This document shows positions 1 through 8,003 of a stretch of 64,000 nt of DNA, piece after piece; position 1 is the stretch's first letter; each line of letters begins with the position of its first letter. The position numbers and the translations under genes were made by a program. The notes below the pieces were generated by a model, which worked only from the letters and a program-made list of their open reading frames with translations, was not told the origin of the DNA and did not search any database. Location: assembly GCF_010667645.1 (NCBI RefSeq), contig NZ_WHZV01000001.1:503082-567081 (forward strand). Direction: 5' to 3'. The stretch comes from Bifidobacterium platyrrhinorum (lineage in GTDB: Bacteria > Actinomycetota > Actinomycetes > Actinomycetales > Bifidobacteriaceae).

Positions 1-492
1 CGGATGGGCACCGCCCTGTTCGCCGACGGCCTCGGCACGATGATCGCCGGCTTCGGCGGCGGTTCCGGCACCACCACGTACGGCGAGAACATCGGCGTGA
101 TGGCCGCCACCAAGGTGTATTCGACGGCCGCCTACTGGTGCGCCGCCGCCTTCGCGCTCATCCTGTCGCTGTGCCCGAAGTTCGGCGCCGTCATCAACAC
201 CATCCCCGCCGGCGTGCTCGGCGGCGTGACCACGCTGCTCTACGGCATGATCGGCATGATCGGCATCCGCATCTGGGTGGAGAACAAGGTCAACTTCGAC
301 AAGCCGCTCAACATCATGGTCGCCGCCATCACGATGATCATCGCCATCGGCCAGTTCGCGTTCACCGTGTCCGGCATCTCGTTCAACGGCATCGCCATCG
401 GCACGATCGTCATCCTCGTCGCCTACCACGGGCTCAAGGCCGTCGGCAAGGCGACCGGCACCATCGAGAAGGACGACCCCGACATCCTCTAG
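1..492 (+). CDS. uraA: Uracil permease, C-terminal part (truncated by window start)
   Basis: This is the C-terminal portion (about 163 residues visible) of a nucleobase:cation symporter-2 (NAT/NCS2) family permease that imports uracil with protons across the cytoplasmic membrane. The visible signature is GTTTYGENIGVMAATKVYS near the visible N-terminus, the family motif region of UraA/PyrP proteins. It is followed by alternating hydrophobic segments (residues about 40-60, 66-88, 102-120, 125-145) and a short charged tail, EKDDPDIL. The reading frame is open to base 1, so the true start lies outside the window. The gene faces the araC-type gene convergently, and a palindromic repeat block lies between them. 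The family is clear. Uracil rather than another pyrimidine or xanthine is inferred from the motif. Confidence 0.85.
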   Translation, partial: RMGTALFADGLGTMIAGFGGGSGTTTYGENIGVMAATKVYSTAAYWCAAAFALILSLCPKFGAVINTIPAGVLGGVTTLLYGMIGMIGIRIWVENKVNFDKPLNIMVAAITMIIAIGQFAFTVSGISFNGIAIGTIVILVAYHGLKAVGKATGTIEKDDPDIL

Positions 493-512
493 TCCCGGCA
501 AATCCCCTGCTC

Positions 513-607
513 ATCCCCATGGTGCGGTGCAATCCCCATGGTGCGGTAAGGCGTTTCGTTGGAATTCCGACGAAACACAGAATCCCCTTTACCGCACCAT
601 GGGGATT
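513..607. repeat. Three-copy intergenic repeat and palindrome (convergent terminator region)
   Basis: The 16-mer ATCCCCATGGTGCGGT occurs in direct orientation at 513-528 and 532-547, and inverted within 589-607. Copies 531-549 and 589-607 are a perfect 19-bp inverted repeat. Inside the loop is a near-perfect 24-bp palindrome (553-576) centred on GGAATTCC. The block lies between two convergent genes, so it can act as a bidirectional terminator. The extra direct copy is unusual for a terminator. Confidence 0.8.
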
Positions 608-614
608 CGTCGTC

Positions 615-1580
615 CTAGGCGCGGGTGTTGCGGTAGGCGTTGGGGGTCATGCCGAAGCTTCTGCGGAAGACGCTGATGAAATAGCTCGACGAGGAGAAGC
701 CGCACGCGCGCGCCGTCTCCGCGACGGAGGCGTCCGTGCCGGCGAGCATGCCCTTCGCCTCCTCCAGACGACGGTCGGCCAGGCATTCGCCGGGCGTGCG
801 GCCGACGTACCTGCGGAACAGGATGCAGCATTGGCTGCGGCTCACCCCGCCCGCCGCGGCGATGTCGTTCAATCCCAGCGGCTCGCCGAAGCGTTGCTGG
901 ATGACGCCGATCATGTTGAGCACGGCCAGGCGGTCTCGCTGGCCGACGTCGTCGCCCGGGGCGTCGGCGCCGTCGCCGGCGGGGGAGAACCGGTCGAGCA
1001 CGGCGTCGCACAGGCGTATCGCCGCCGCGACCGCGGGCAGCGGGTCGTCGGGGGACGTCTCGGCCGGGGCGGCGTCGCGCGCCTGCGAGCCGCGCCTGCC
1101 GCCGCCCGGCATGAGGCGCACGACCCTTTCGATGTCCATCAGCGCGTCGCGCTGCCACGGCACATCCGGCGACAGCGTGAGGAAATCGTCCATGTGCTGG
1201 GCGAACGCGCGCGAGCACCTCGCACCCGTCGCCGTGGTCAGGTTCTCGAACAGTCCCGGTCCGATGACCGCGCAGGAGAGCCACGCCTCCCGGCGTTCGG
1301 GTGAGAAGGAGTAGTGCAACCGGCTGGAGTTGACCACAAGGCCGTCGCCGGCATGCATGACCACCGTATGCCCGTTGACGAAATAGTGGAGCGTGCCGCT
1401 GACCACGCGGACGAACTCGAGGTCGCGGTGCCAATGGCAGGGGCACCGGTAATCGGCGAACGCGGATATGGGGTCGCAGTGCGCGTAGATCGGCAGTTCG
1501 GGGATGTTGTAGTGGACGCGCTCCGACATGTCGGAGAACACCGTGATCCGCTTCGTCGCGCCCGTGCCCGTCTCCGCCAT
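615..1580 (-). CDS. AraC-family transcriptional regulator
   Basis: A 321-residue one-component regulator. The N-terminal half (about residues 20-110) is a cupin-like effector-binding domain with HCDPISAFADYRCPCHWHRD. The C-terminal hundred residues hold two AraC-type helix-turn-helix motifs (LNDIAAAGGVSRSQCCILFR and VAETARACGFSSSSYFISVF), ending in the usual RRSFGMTPNAYR. Length fits the AraC/XylS family. The start is supported by a GGAGG about 5 nt upstream. The effector is unknown. Neighbours are the convergent uracil permease and, divergently, a small ORF and an SDR oxidoreductase. Activation of the divergent SDR gene is plausible but not shown by the sequence. Confidence 0.9.
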   Translation of the reverse strand: MAETGTGATKRITVFSDMSERVHYNIPELPIYAHCDPISAFADYRCPCHWHRDLEFVRVVSGTLHYFVNGHTVVMHAGDGLVVNSSRLHYSFSPERREAWLSCAVIGPGLFENLTTATGARCSRAFAQHMDDFLTLSPDVPWQRDALMDIERVVRLMPGGGRRGSQARDAAPAETSPDDPLPAVAAAIRLCDAVLDRFSPAGDGADAPGDDVGQRDRLAVLNMIGVIQQRFGEPLGLNDIAAAGGVSRSQCCILFRRYVGRTPGECLADRRLEEAKGMLAGTDASVAETARACGFSSSSYFISVFRRSFGMTPNAYRNTRA

Positions 1581-1807
1581 GGGGCCCTCCGTCCCCGGCC
1601 TATGCGGCCGATCCCAATGTCATGTACGATTTTGATATTATCATCGTCGTTGCCGCAATGGCGGCGGGATTGCGCGGTGTGCCGGAACCATATGATGGAG
1701 TCATCTTCGAACTGCAGTGGAAGAACGACCATGAACAATGGGGCCTCGGAGCCATGGACGATTGCGTCATACGCCTCTGTGCCCCCGGATTCCAAGGAGT
1801 GATTCCC

Positions 1808-1969
1808 ATGCGTACCATCATCGACACCGAAATGAACGTCAAGGCCGTCTCCATGCTCGCGGGCTTCTTCGCCGCCTGCCGCGCCTGGATGGCGGAGCGC
1901 CTCGCCTCCCCGTACGAGGACGACTGGCTGGCCATCTGGTACCCGAAGAGCGTCGCGCAGATGGCGTGA
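1808..1969 (+). CDS. Small hypothetical protein, 53 residues
   Basis: A 53-residue ORF starting MRTIIDTEMNVKAVSML, with a near-ideal AAGGAG (1794-1799) about 8 nt before the ATG. It contains one amphipathic or hydrophobic stretch (VKAVSMLAGFFAACRAWMAE, residues about 11-30) followed by an acidic and aromatic tail (SPYEDDWLAIWYPKS). The family is not recognised. The frame stays open upstream to 1622 but without a ribosome binding site, so the short form is preferred. It lies between the AraC regulator (divergent) and the SDR gene (same strand) and may be cotranscribed with the latter. Confidence 0.5.
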   Translation: MRTIIDTEMNVKAVSMLAGFFAACRAWMAERLASPYEDDWLAIWYPKSVAQMA

Positions 1970-2111
1970 CGCGCCGGAGCCGCGCATGCACGCCGGGCCC
2001 CGACCGGGACGGCGCGCCGCCGGGCGAAACGCGAATCCGCGTCGGACCGGTTCGATAGCCTGAACCATGACCCAAGGAAACCCGCATCATCCCGAGGGGA
2101 GATTTCTGGAT

Positions 2112-2825
2112 ATGGCAATGCAATCGAACGGGAAGCGCATCGCGATCGTCACCGGCAGCGCGCTCGGACTCGGCTACGAACTGGCCAGGCAGCTCATCGC
2201 CGAAGGCTGGTTCGTGGCGGGCGTCGACTTCAACGCCGAACGCCAGGCCGAACTCGAAGGGGAGTTCGGCGCCGGATCCTACAAGGCGTTCGTCGGCGAC
2301 GTGTCCGACGAGGCGTTCGTGAACGCCTCCATCGCCGAGATCGCCGGACTCGGCCACGTCGACCTGCTCATCAACAACGCCGGGCAGCCTTCGTTCAAGA
2401 CGCCCGCCGCCTACGAGGCCGCCGACGTGGACAAGTGCCTCAAGGGGCTCAAGGGCATGATCCTGTGGTCCGTCGCCACGCTCAGGGCGGACGGCGAGAC
2501 CGATCTCAAGATCGCGAACGTGATGAGCACCGCCGCCACGCGCGGCAACGCCAACGAATCCGTCTACTGCGCGACCAAGTGGGGCGAGAAGGGCTACACG
2601 CAGAGCCTCAAGGCCGCCTACAAGGGCACGAGCGTGAAGATCGTGGGCGTCTACCCGGGCGGCATCGACACCGCCTTCTACCGCGACAGCCACGACTACG
2701 TGTCTGAGGAGAAGCAGCACACGTTCATGGATCCGGCCCAGCTCGCCGGCGTGATCCTGTTCAACCTCGTCAACGACGCGAACCTCACCGTCTCCGACAT
2801 CCTCATCGAACGCAACTACGTGTGA
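2112..2825 (+). CDS. Short-chain dehydrogenase/reductase (SDR)
   Basis: A classical SDR of 237 residues with an N-terminal Rossmann motif TGSALGLGYE for NAD(P), NNAG in the central strand region, and the catalytic YCATK (Tyr-x3-Lys) preceded by a serine region (MSTAATRGNANESV). The C-terminus is short, as in family members with one domain. The ATG at 2112 is preferred because GAGGGGA lies 11 nt upstream. An in-frame ATG at 2067 would add 15 residues but has no ribosome binding site. The substrate is unknown. The nearest regulator is the divergent AraC-family gene. Confidence 0.85.
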   Translation: MAMQSNGKRIAIVTGSALGLGYELARQLIAEGWFVAGVDFNAERQAELEGEFGAGSYKAFVGDVSDEAFVNASIAEIAGLGHVDLLINNAGQPSFKTPAAYEAADVDKCLKGLKGMILWSVATLRADGETDLKIANVMSTAATRGNANESVYCATKWGEKGYTQSLKAAYKGTSVKIVGVYPGGIDTAFYRDSHDYVSEEKQHTFMDPAQLAGVILFNLVNDANLTVSDILIERNYV

Positions 2826-2919
2826 GGCGCGGGCCCGGGGAAGGGAAAGTATCGGCCATACGCTAGTGTGGCTGGGCTTGCGCAGACAGCGTATATCCCT
2901 CCAGACATGAAAGGCCGTC

Positions 2920-4662
2920 GTGCCAGATACCACCTTCCCCACGCCCGTAGTCGAAACGCGTCCGCAGACCTTCGCCGAACTCGGCGTGCCCGAGCCGCTG
3001 TGCCGGGTCCTCGCCGCCGACGGCAAGACCGACGCGTTCCCCATCCAGGCCGACACCCTGCCGGATTCGCTCCGGGGGCGCGACATCCTCGGCCGGGGGC
3101 GCACCGGCTCCGGCAAGACGCTGGCGTTCTCCATCCCGCTGGCCGCCCGCCTGTGCGAAGCCGCATGGGAGCCCGGCATGCCGATGGCGGACTACCGCCG
3201 CAACGTCAAGGCCATCCGCAGGGAGCATCTGGCCGAGCGCGAGGCCGGCGGTTTCCACCCGCACCCGCGCGGCCTCGTGCTCGCGCCCACGCGCGAACTG
3301 GCCAACCAGATCAACGACGTGCTCCAGCCGCTCGCGCAGATGGCCGGCATGACCGCCACCACCGTCTACGGCGGCGTCAAGCAGAACCGTCAGGTGCGCG
3401 ACCTCATGGCGGGCGCGGACATCGTCGTCGCCTGCCCGGGCCGTCTGGAGGACCTGCTCCGCCAGCGCCTGCTCACCCTGTCCGACGTGCGCGTCGTCGT
3501 CATCGACGAGGCCGACGAGATGGCCGACATGGGCTTCCTGCCCCCGGTGCGCCGCATCCTGTCCCAGGTGCGCCCCGACTCCCAGCACATGCTGTTCTCC
3601 GCCACGCTCGACCACGGCATCGACCAGCTGGTGCGCGACTTCCTGCGCGATCCGAAGACCCACAGCGTCGACGAGCCCGCGGCCGTGGTCGACACGATGA
3701 CCCAGCACGTGTTCGAGGTCGCCAAGGACGACAAGTTCGAGGTGGTCCGCCAGCTCGCCGCCGGCACCGGCAGGCGCATGCTGTTCACGCGCACCAAGTT
3801 CCAGGCCAAGAAGCTCGCCAAGAGCCTGACGAACAGCGGCGTGCCCGCCGCGCAGCTGCACGGCAACCTCAACCAGAACCAACGCGACCGCAACCTCGCC
3901 GCCTTCGAGGAGGGCGACGTGAACGTGCTCGTCGCCACCGACGTGGCCGCCCGCGGCATCGACGTCAGCGGGGTCAGGCTCGTCGTGCAGGTCGATCCGC
4001 CGGACGACCCGAAATCCTTCGTCCACCGTTCCGGCCGCACCGCGCGCGCCGGGCACACCGGCGACGTGGTCACGCTCGTGCTGCCGTTCCAGCGTCGCGA
4101 GGCCAGGCGCATGCTCAAGGCCGCCGGCATCGACGCCAAATCCGTCGCCGTGCGCCACGATTCGCCCGAGGTGCAGGAGCTCGTGGGGGAGCGCGCCCCC
4201 ATCGTCACCGGGTGGAGCCTCGACGACACGCAGCCGGCCGGCAACCCCCGCCGTCGCAAGGCGCAGCGGGTCCGTGACGACCAAGGGGACCGGGAGGCCC
4301 GTCCGCGGCGGCGCGACGGGCGCGACCCCCATGAGGAGGAGCGCAGGCCCCGCGTGAAGCCGAACCGCGCCGCCCGTCGCGCCGGCATGAGCGATCCGGA
4401 GGCCGAGCGCCGCGACCGGCGCTTCGAGACCGGCGAATCCTGGCGGGCGGACAGCAAGCAGAACGCCGAGCGCCGCAAATCGCGCGGCAAGGGTCCCAAG
4501 GGCGGCAAGCGCATCCACCGCAAGGACGAGAACCGCATCGTACGCGACGAGCGTTCCGAGGACGTCAAGCGCCACGAGCGCCGCATCCAGGCCAGGCGTG
4601 GAGGAGCGCAGGCCCCGCGCCGCCGCTCCGGGAGGAAGTCCGCCCCGTTCCGTTCACGGTAG
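2920..4662 (+). CDS. DEAD-box ATP-dependent RNA helicase
   Basis: A 580-residue superfamily 2 RNA helicase. Two RecA-like domains carry the Q-motif region (FPIQADTLPDSLRGRDI), motif I GRTGSGKT, motif Ia PTRELANQ, motif II DEAD (VVIDEADEM), motif III SAT, and motif VI HRSGRTARAG. A very basic tail of about 140 residues (from about residue 440, rich in Arg, Lys, Glu and Asp) probably binds RNA. The start is GTG with AAGG about 6 nt upstream. Likely roles are ribosome assembly, RNA decay or cold adaptation, as for CsdA/RhlE relatives. The exact orthologue cannot be fixed by reading. It is convergent with the GH13 gene across a hairpin. Confidence 0.92.
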   Translation: MPDTTFPTPVVETRPQTFAELGVPEPLCRVLAADGKTDAFPIQADTLPDSLRGRDILGRGRTGSGKTLAFSIPLAARLCEAAWEPGMPMADYRRNVKAIRREHLAEREAGGFHPHPRGLVLAPTRELANQINDVLQPLAQMAGMTATTVYGGVKQNRQVRDLMAGADIVVACPGRLEDLLRQRLLTLSDVRVVVIDEADEMADMGFLPPVRRILSQVRPDSQHMLFSATLDHGIDQLVRDFLRDPKTHSVDEPAAVVDTMTQHVFEVAKDDKFEVVRQLAAGTGRRMLFTRTKFQAKKLAKSLTNSGVPAAQLHGNLNQNQRDRNLAAFEEGDVNVLVATDVAARGIDVSGVRLVVQVDPPDDPKSFVHRSGRTARAGHTGDVVTLVLPFQRREARRMLKAAGIDAKSVAVRHDSPEVQELVGERAPIVTGWSLDDTQPAGNPRRRKAQRVRDDQGDREARPRRRDGRDPHEEERRPRVKPNRAARRAGMSDPEAERRDRRFETGESWRADSKQNAERRKSRGKGPKGGKRIHRKDENRIVRDERSEDVKRHERRIQARRGGAQAPRRRSGRKSAPFRSR

Positions 4663-4665
4663 GGG

Positions 4666-4730
4666 CGGAGGAAGGGCCCCGGGTCCTACCGGTCCTCCGT
4701 CGCCGCCGTGCGGGCCGGGGTCTTCCTCCG
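4666..4730. terminator. Bidirectional terminator hairpin
   Basis: Imperfect inverted repeat between the convergent helicase and GH13 genes. The arm at 4666-4682 (CGGAGGAAGGGCCCCGG) pairs with 4715-4730, with one bulge. There is no long T-run on either strand. Confidence 0.5.
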
Positions 4731-4740
4731 TTCGCCGTGT

Positions 4741-6036
4741 TCAGCGGTGGTACAGCACCGCGCCCGCCGCATCGCGGATCGTGAACGTCGGCGTGGATTC
4801 CACGTCCAGCTCGACGGTCAGATGCGTGCCGCCGTCGGCGGCGACGGATCGGTAGACGAACCGCCTGTTCTCCAGCAGCACCTTCTCGGTGCGCGCGTCC
4901 AGCAGCCACGGGTTGCGTCGGCGCAGGGCGATCAGCGCCTGATGCAGCCGGTAGACCGGTTCGCCGAGCCCCGACAGCATGTCGGGGGAGTCGGGGAACT
5001 TCGGGCGTATGTCGTCGTCGCCGCCGAGACGCTGCTCCTTGATGCCCACGTACCCCTGTTCGTCGCCGTAGTAGATGGAGGGCACGCCGCCCACGGTCAT
5101 GAGCACGGCCAGGGCGAGCGCCGCCTTGTCCGCGCCGATCTCCGAGGCGACGCGCGTCACGTCGTGGTTGCCGATGAACGTCTGCGGCACGAACGTGTCG
5201 AGGAACGCGTTGTGACGGGTGAGGTTCCAGTCGAGTTCGAAGAAGTTGTCGCTTTGGAGCGCATGCCTGATCGACTTCCACAGTTCGTACTGGGTGAGCG
5301 AATCCATCGTGGACTCGGTCACGATGCGCGGGTAGTCGCCGTGGATGACCTCGCCGAAGATCCACGAATACGGGTGGTCCCGCCTCACCCGGGGCAGCAC
5401 CTTCGCCCAGAAGCCGTCCGGCACCGCGTAGGCGGCGTCGAGGCGCCAGCCCGAGGCGCCGCGGTCCAGCCAGTGGTCCATCACGCGCGTCACATAGTCG
5501 GCGGTCTCGTCCGAGGAATGGTCGAGGTCGACCAGGTCCCCATGGCCCTCGAACACGTCGAGCGAGGCCCCCGCGCCTTCGCCGTGCGTCGCGATCAGGC
5601 CGTGCCATGGATCGTCGTCGGGCGCGAGCCTGCCGGCCGCCTCGTCGAGCGCCGCCCGCACCGCCGGGTGGTCGCGTCCAACATGGTTGAACACGCCGTC
5701 GAGGATGATGGCGAACCCCATGTCGCGGCACGCCTCGGCGAGACGGTCGAAGGCCGCGTCGCCGCCGAGGCGCACGTCGACGTGCATGTGGTCGAGCGTG
5801 TCGTAGCCGTGCGTGGACGATTCGAAGACCGGGCCGAGCAGGAGCCCGGACGCCCCCAGGTCGCGCGCGTACGGCAGCCAGGAGATCAGCGCGTCGAGCC
5901 CGCGGCCGTGGAACTCGCGCGGGCCCCGGGGCCGGATGTCGGCGCCGCAGAACCCCAGCGGATAGACATGCCAGAAGACGCCGTACCTCGCCCAGTCGGG
6001 CATGCCCTCCGGCCGGCGTCCCGTGTTTCGCGTCAT
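4741..6036 (-). CDS. GH13 family alpha-glucosidase/alpha-amylase-like enzyme
   Basis: A 431-residue glycoside hydrolase family 13 (beta/alpha)8 protein. Conserved regions in order: DGVFNHVG (region I), GWRLDAAY with the nucleophile Asp (region II), FGEVIHGDY with the acid/base Glu (region III), and FIGNHDVTR with the transition-state Asp (region IV). There is no signal peptide, so it is cytoplasmic and should act on imported oligosaccharides. The C-terminal domain is short compared with oligo-1,6-glucosidases. The ATG at 6036 is chosen because GGAGG lies 6 nt upstream. The open frame extends 72 codons further but lacks a start signal. Substrate and linkage cannot be assigned. Confidence 0.88.
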   Translation of the reverse strand: MTRNTGRRPEGMPDWARYGVFWHVYPLGFCGADIRPRGPREFHGRGLDALISWLPYARDLGASGLLLGPVFESSTHGYDTLDHMHVDVRLGGDAAFDRLAEACRDMGFAIILDGVFNHVGRDHPAVRAALDEAAGRLAPDDDPWHGLIATHGEGAGASLDVFEGHGDLVDLDHSSDETADYVTRVMDHWLDRGASGWRLDAAYAVPDGFWAKVLPRVRRDHPYSWIFGEVIHGDYPRIVTESTMDSLTQYELWKSIRHALQSDNFFELDWNLTRHNAFLDTFVPQTFIGNHDVTRVASEIGADKAALALAVLMTVGGVPSIYYGDEQGYVGIKEQRLGGDDDIRPKFPDSPDMLSGLGEPVYRLHQALIALRRRNPWLLDARTEKVLLENRRFVYRSVAADGGTHLTVELDVESTPTFTIRDAAGAVLYHR

Positions 6037-6164
6037 GACGCACCTCCGTCGACGAAATGAATTGACAGCATGTCTATTTTCCCACGTCCGGGGCGATTCG
6101 CGGCGCGACTCGCCCACACGGGCCCGCCCGGTCGTTACCGGCGCGACACCGGTCGGTGAACATT

Positions 6165-6178
6165 GGGCCAATTGGCCC
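6165..6178. promoter_or_regulatory. 14-bp palindrome in divergent promoter region
   Basis: GGGCCAATTGGCCC is a perfect palindrome lying between the divergent GH13 gene (start 6036) and the glycan-module gene at 6213. It could be an operator. No adjacent regulator gene is present, and the assignment rests on symmetry and position only. Confidence 0.3.
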
Positions 6179-6212
6179 GCCGCGCCCGTCCGCCCCGCAT
6201 ATCGTCGTAACC

Positions 6213-8003
6213 ATGTCATACGGGAGGATCTGGCCGGCGAGGTTCGTGCCATGCGCGGCCGGGGCCCTGGTCATCGCCCTCGCCGACCAGGCGGCGGTGC
6301 GGGCCTCGTTCGGCCCGTTCGACGCCCGGTTCTGGCTGAAGGCGGCCGTGCTCGCCGTCGCCCTGTCCGTCCTGTTCGTCGCGGGGGAGCGGCTCCTGAC
6401 GGCCGTCCCCCGCACGGGCCGCGGTTCCATCGCGCATCGTGCGGCGTCCATGCGGATCCTCGCCCCCGTGCGCGTCGCGGCCGCATGGTTCGAGGGCCTG
6501 CGCGCCGTCCCAAGGCTCGCCGTCTCCGCCATGCTCATACTCCTGTGCTGGGCTCCGGTCATCGTGATGATGTTCCCGGGCGCCATCTGGTACGACACCG
6601 GCGACCAGATCGCCCAGTTCCTCGCGGTGGCCGGGCAGGGGGGCGCCGCCGCGGCCGTCTCCGCGCACCATCCGGTGTTCGACACCATCGTCTTCGGATC
6701 CTCGGCATGGCTCGGCGAGGCGGCGGCCGGCGACTGGCGCGTCGGGATCGGCGCCTATCTGGCCGTGCAGGTGGCGGTCACCTGCACGGAACTGGCCGGC
6801 ATGTGCCTGTATGCGCGCCACATCGGCTGCGGGCGCGCGCCCGCAGCCGGCATGCTCCTGTTCTTCGCCGTGTTCCCGGCCTTCCCGATCTTCACGATGT
6901 CGGTGGTGAAGGACACGTTGCACATGATGTTCCTCATCCCGTGGCTGCTCATGGTCGTCGAAACGGTGCGCACGCGCCTCGACGCGCTTTCCTCGCCGCG
7001 TTTCCTCGCCGGCTTTCTCGCGGTCTCCACGCTGTGCGCGCTCACCACGATGACCGGACTGTACATCGTGGCCCTCACCCTGTTCTGCCTCGTCCCGCTG
7101 CACGCGCCCGCCCGCCGCCGGCTCGCGGCCCTCGGATGCGCCATGGCCGTGGCGCTCGTCGCCGGGGTCGTGTTCCCCGCCGCGGTGCGCGGACCATTGC
7201 GCGTGCGCGGCGAGGACGCGAACCAGCTGCTCGTCGTGCCGATGCAGATGACCGCCCGCTACGCGCTCGACCATCCCGGCGACGTCACCACGCGCGAACG
7301 CGCGGCCATCGACCGCGTCAACCGCGTGCCGTTCGAACGGATGGCGCGACGGTACAACCCGTACCTCGCCGATCCGGTCATCCAATATTCGCTGCGCGAC
7401 CCGTCCGCCGTGCCCGAATACCTCGAAGCGTGGCTCGCCATGGGCGTGCGGCATCCGGACTCCTACCTCATCGCGTTCGCCGCGCTCGAATCCGGATGGT
7501 GCTCCCTCGAGCGCACGCCGCTGGACACCACCAGCCGGGGCATCCCCCTGGAGACATTGGACCGTCACGCCGCGGACGCGACCGCCAACACCATGTGGTT
7601 CCAGATCAACGACGCGGTCAGCCCGTCGTTCCGCCCCCTGGCCGGCAAGACCCCGGCGAAGGCCGGTCGCGCCGCCGCCTACCGTCTGTGGGATGCGTGG
7701 CGCGGCACGACGGTGCCGAATCCGGCCGCGCTCACCGCGACATGGACGTTCATACTGCCCCTGTTCCTCCTGTTCCACGGATTCGGATGCGCGGGCCGCC
7801 GGCCCCGATGGGTCCCGTTCGCCATCCCGCTCGTCTGGTCCCTGCTCGCGCTCCTGCCGAACGCGATCTCGCTGCCGTTGAAACCCACCGCCACGCGATA
7901 CATGATGTGGGCGCCGGTCATGGTCCCGCTGATGCTCGCGCTCCTCCGCGCGGACGCCGTGGCCCCCTCCCGGCTATGGGGCATCCGGGGGAGGCGCGCA
8001 TGA
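6213..8003 (+). CDS. Polytopic membrane protein, DUF6020-like
   Basis: A 596-residue integral membrane protein with about ten to twelve hydrophobic segments and an acidic pair in an extracytoplasmic loop (WYDTGDQIAQF, about residue 130). The features resemble the DUF6020/GT-C-like membrane proteins found in bifidobacterial surface-glycan loci. This family call is from memory of the pattern, not from a search. The ATG at 6213 is used; the frame extends to 6156 without a better start. It is the first of four coupled genes, and its stop overlaps the next start as ATGA (8000-8003). A role in assembly or modification of a lipid-linked glycan is inferred from the flippase and glycosyltransferase downstream. 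Confidence 0.6.
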   Translation: MSYGRIWPARFVPCAAGALVIALADQAAVRASFGPFDARFWLKAAVLAVALSVLFVAGERLLTAVPRTGRGSIAHRAASMRILAPVRVAAAWFEGLRAVPRLAVSAMLILLCWAPVIVMMFPGAIWYDTGDQIAQFLAVAGQGGAAAAVSAHHPVFDTIVFGSSAWLGEAAAGDWRVGIGAYLAVQVAVTCTELAGMCLYARHIGCGRAPAAGMLLFFAVFPAFPIFTMSVVKDTLHMMFLIPWLLMVVETVRTRLDALSSPRFLAGFLAVSTLCALTTMTGLYIVALTLFCLVPLHAPARRRLAALGCAMAVALVAGVVFPAAVRGPLRVRGEDANQLLVVPMQMTARYALDHPGDVTTRERAAIDRVNRVPFERMARRYNPYLADPVIQYSLRDPSAVPEYLEAWLAMGVRHPDSYLIAFAALESGWCSLERTPLDTTSRGIPLETLDRHAADATANTMWFQINDAVSPSFRPLAGKTPAKAGRAAAYRLWDAWRGTTVPNPAALTATWTFILPLFLLFHGFGCAGRRPRWVPFAIPLVWSLLALLPNAISLPLKPTATRYMMWAPVMVPLMLALLRADAVAPSRLWGIRGRRA

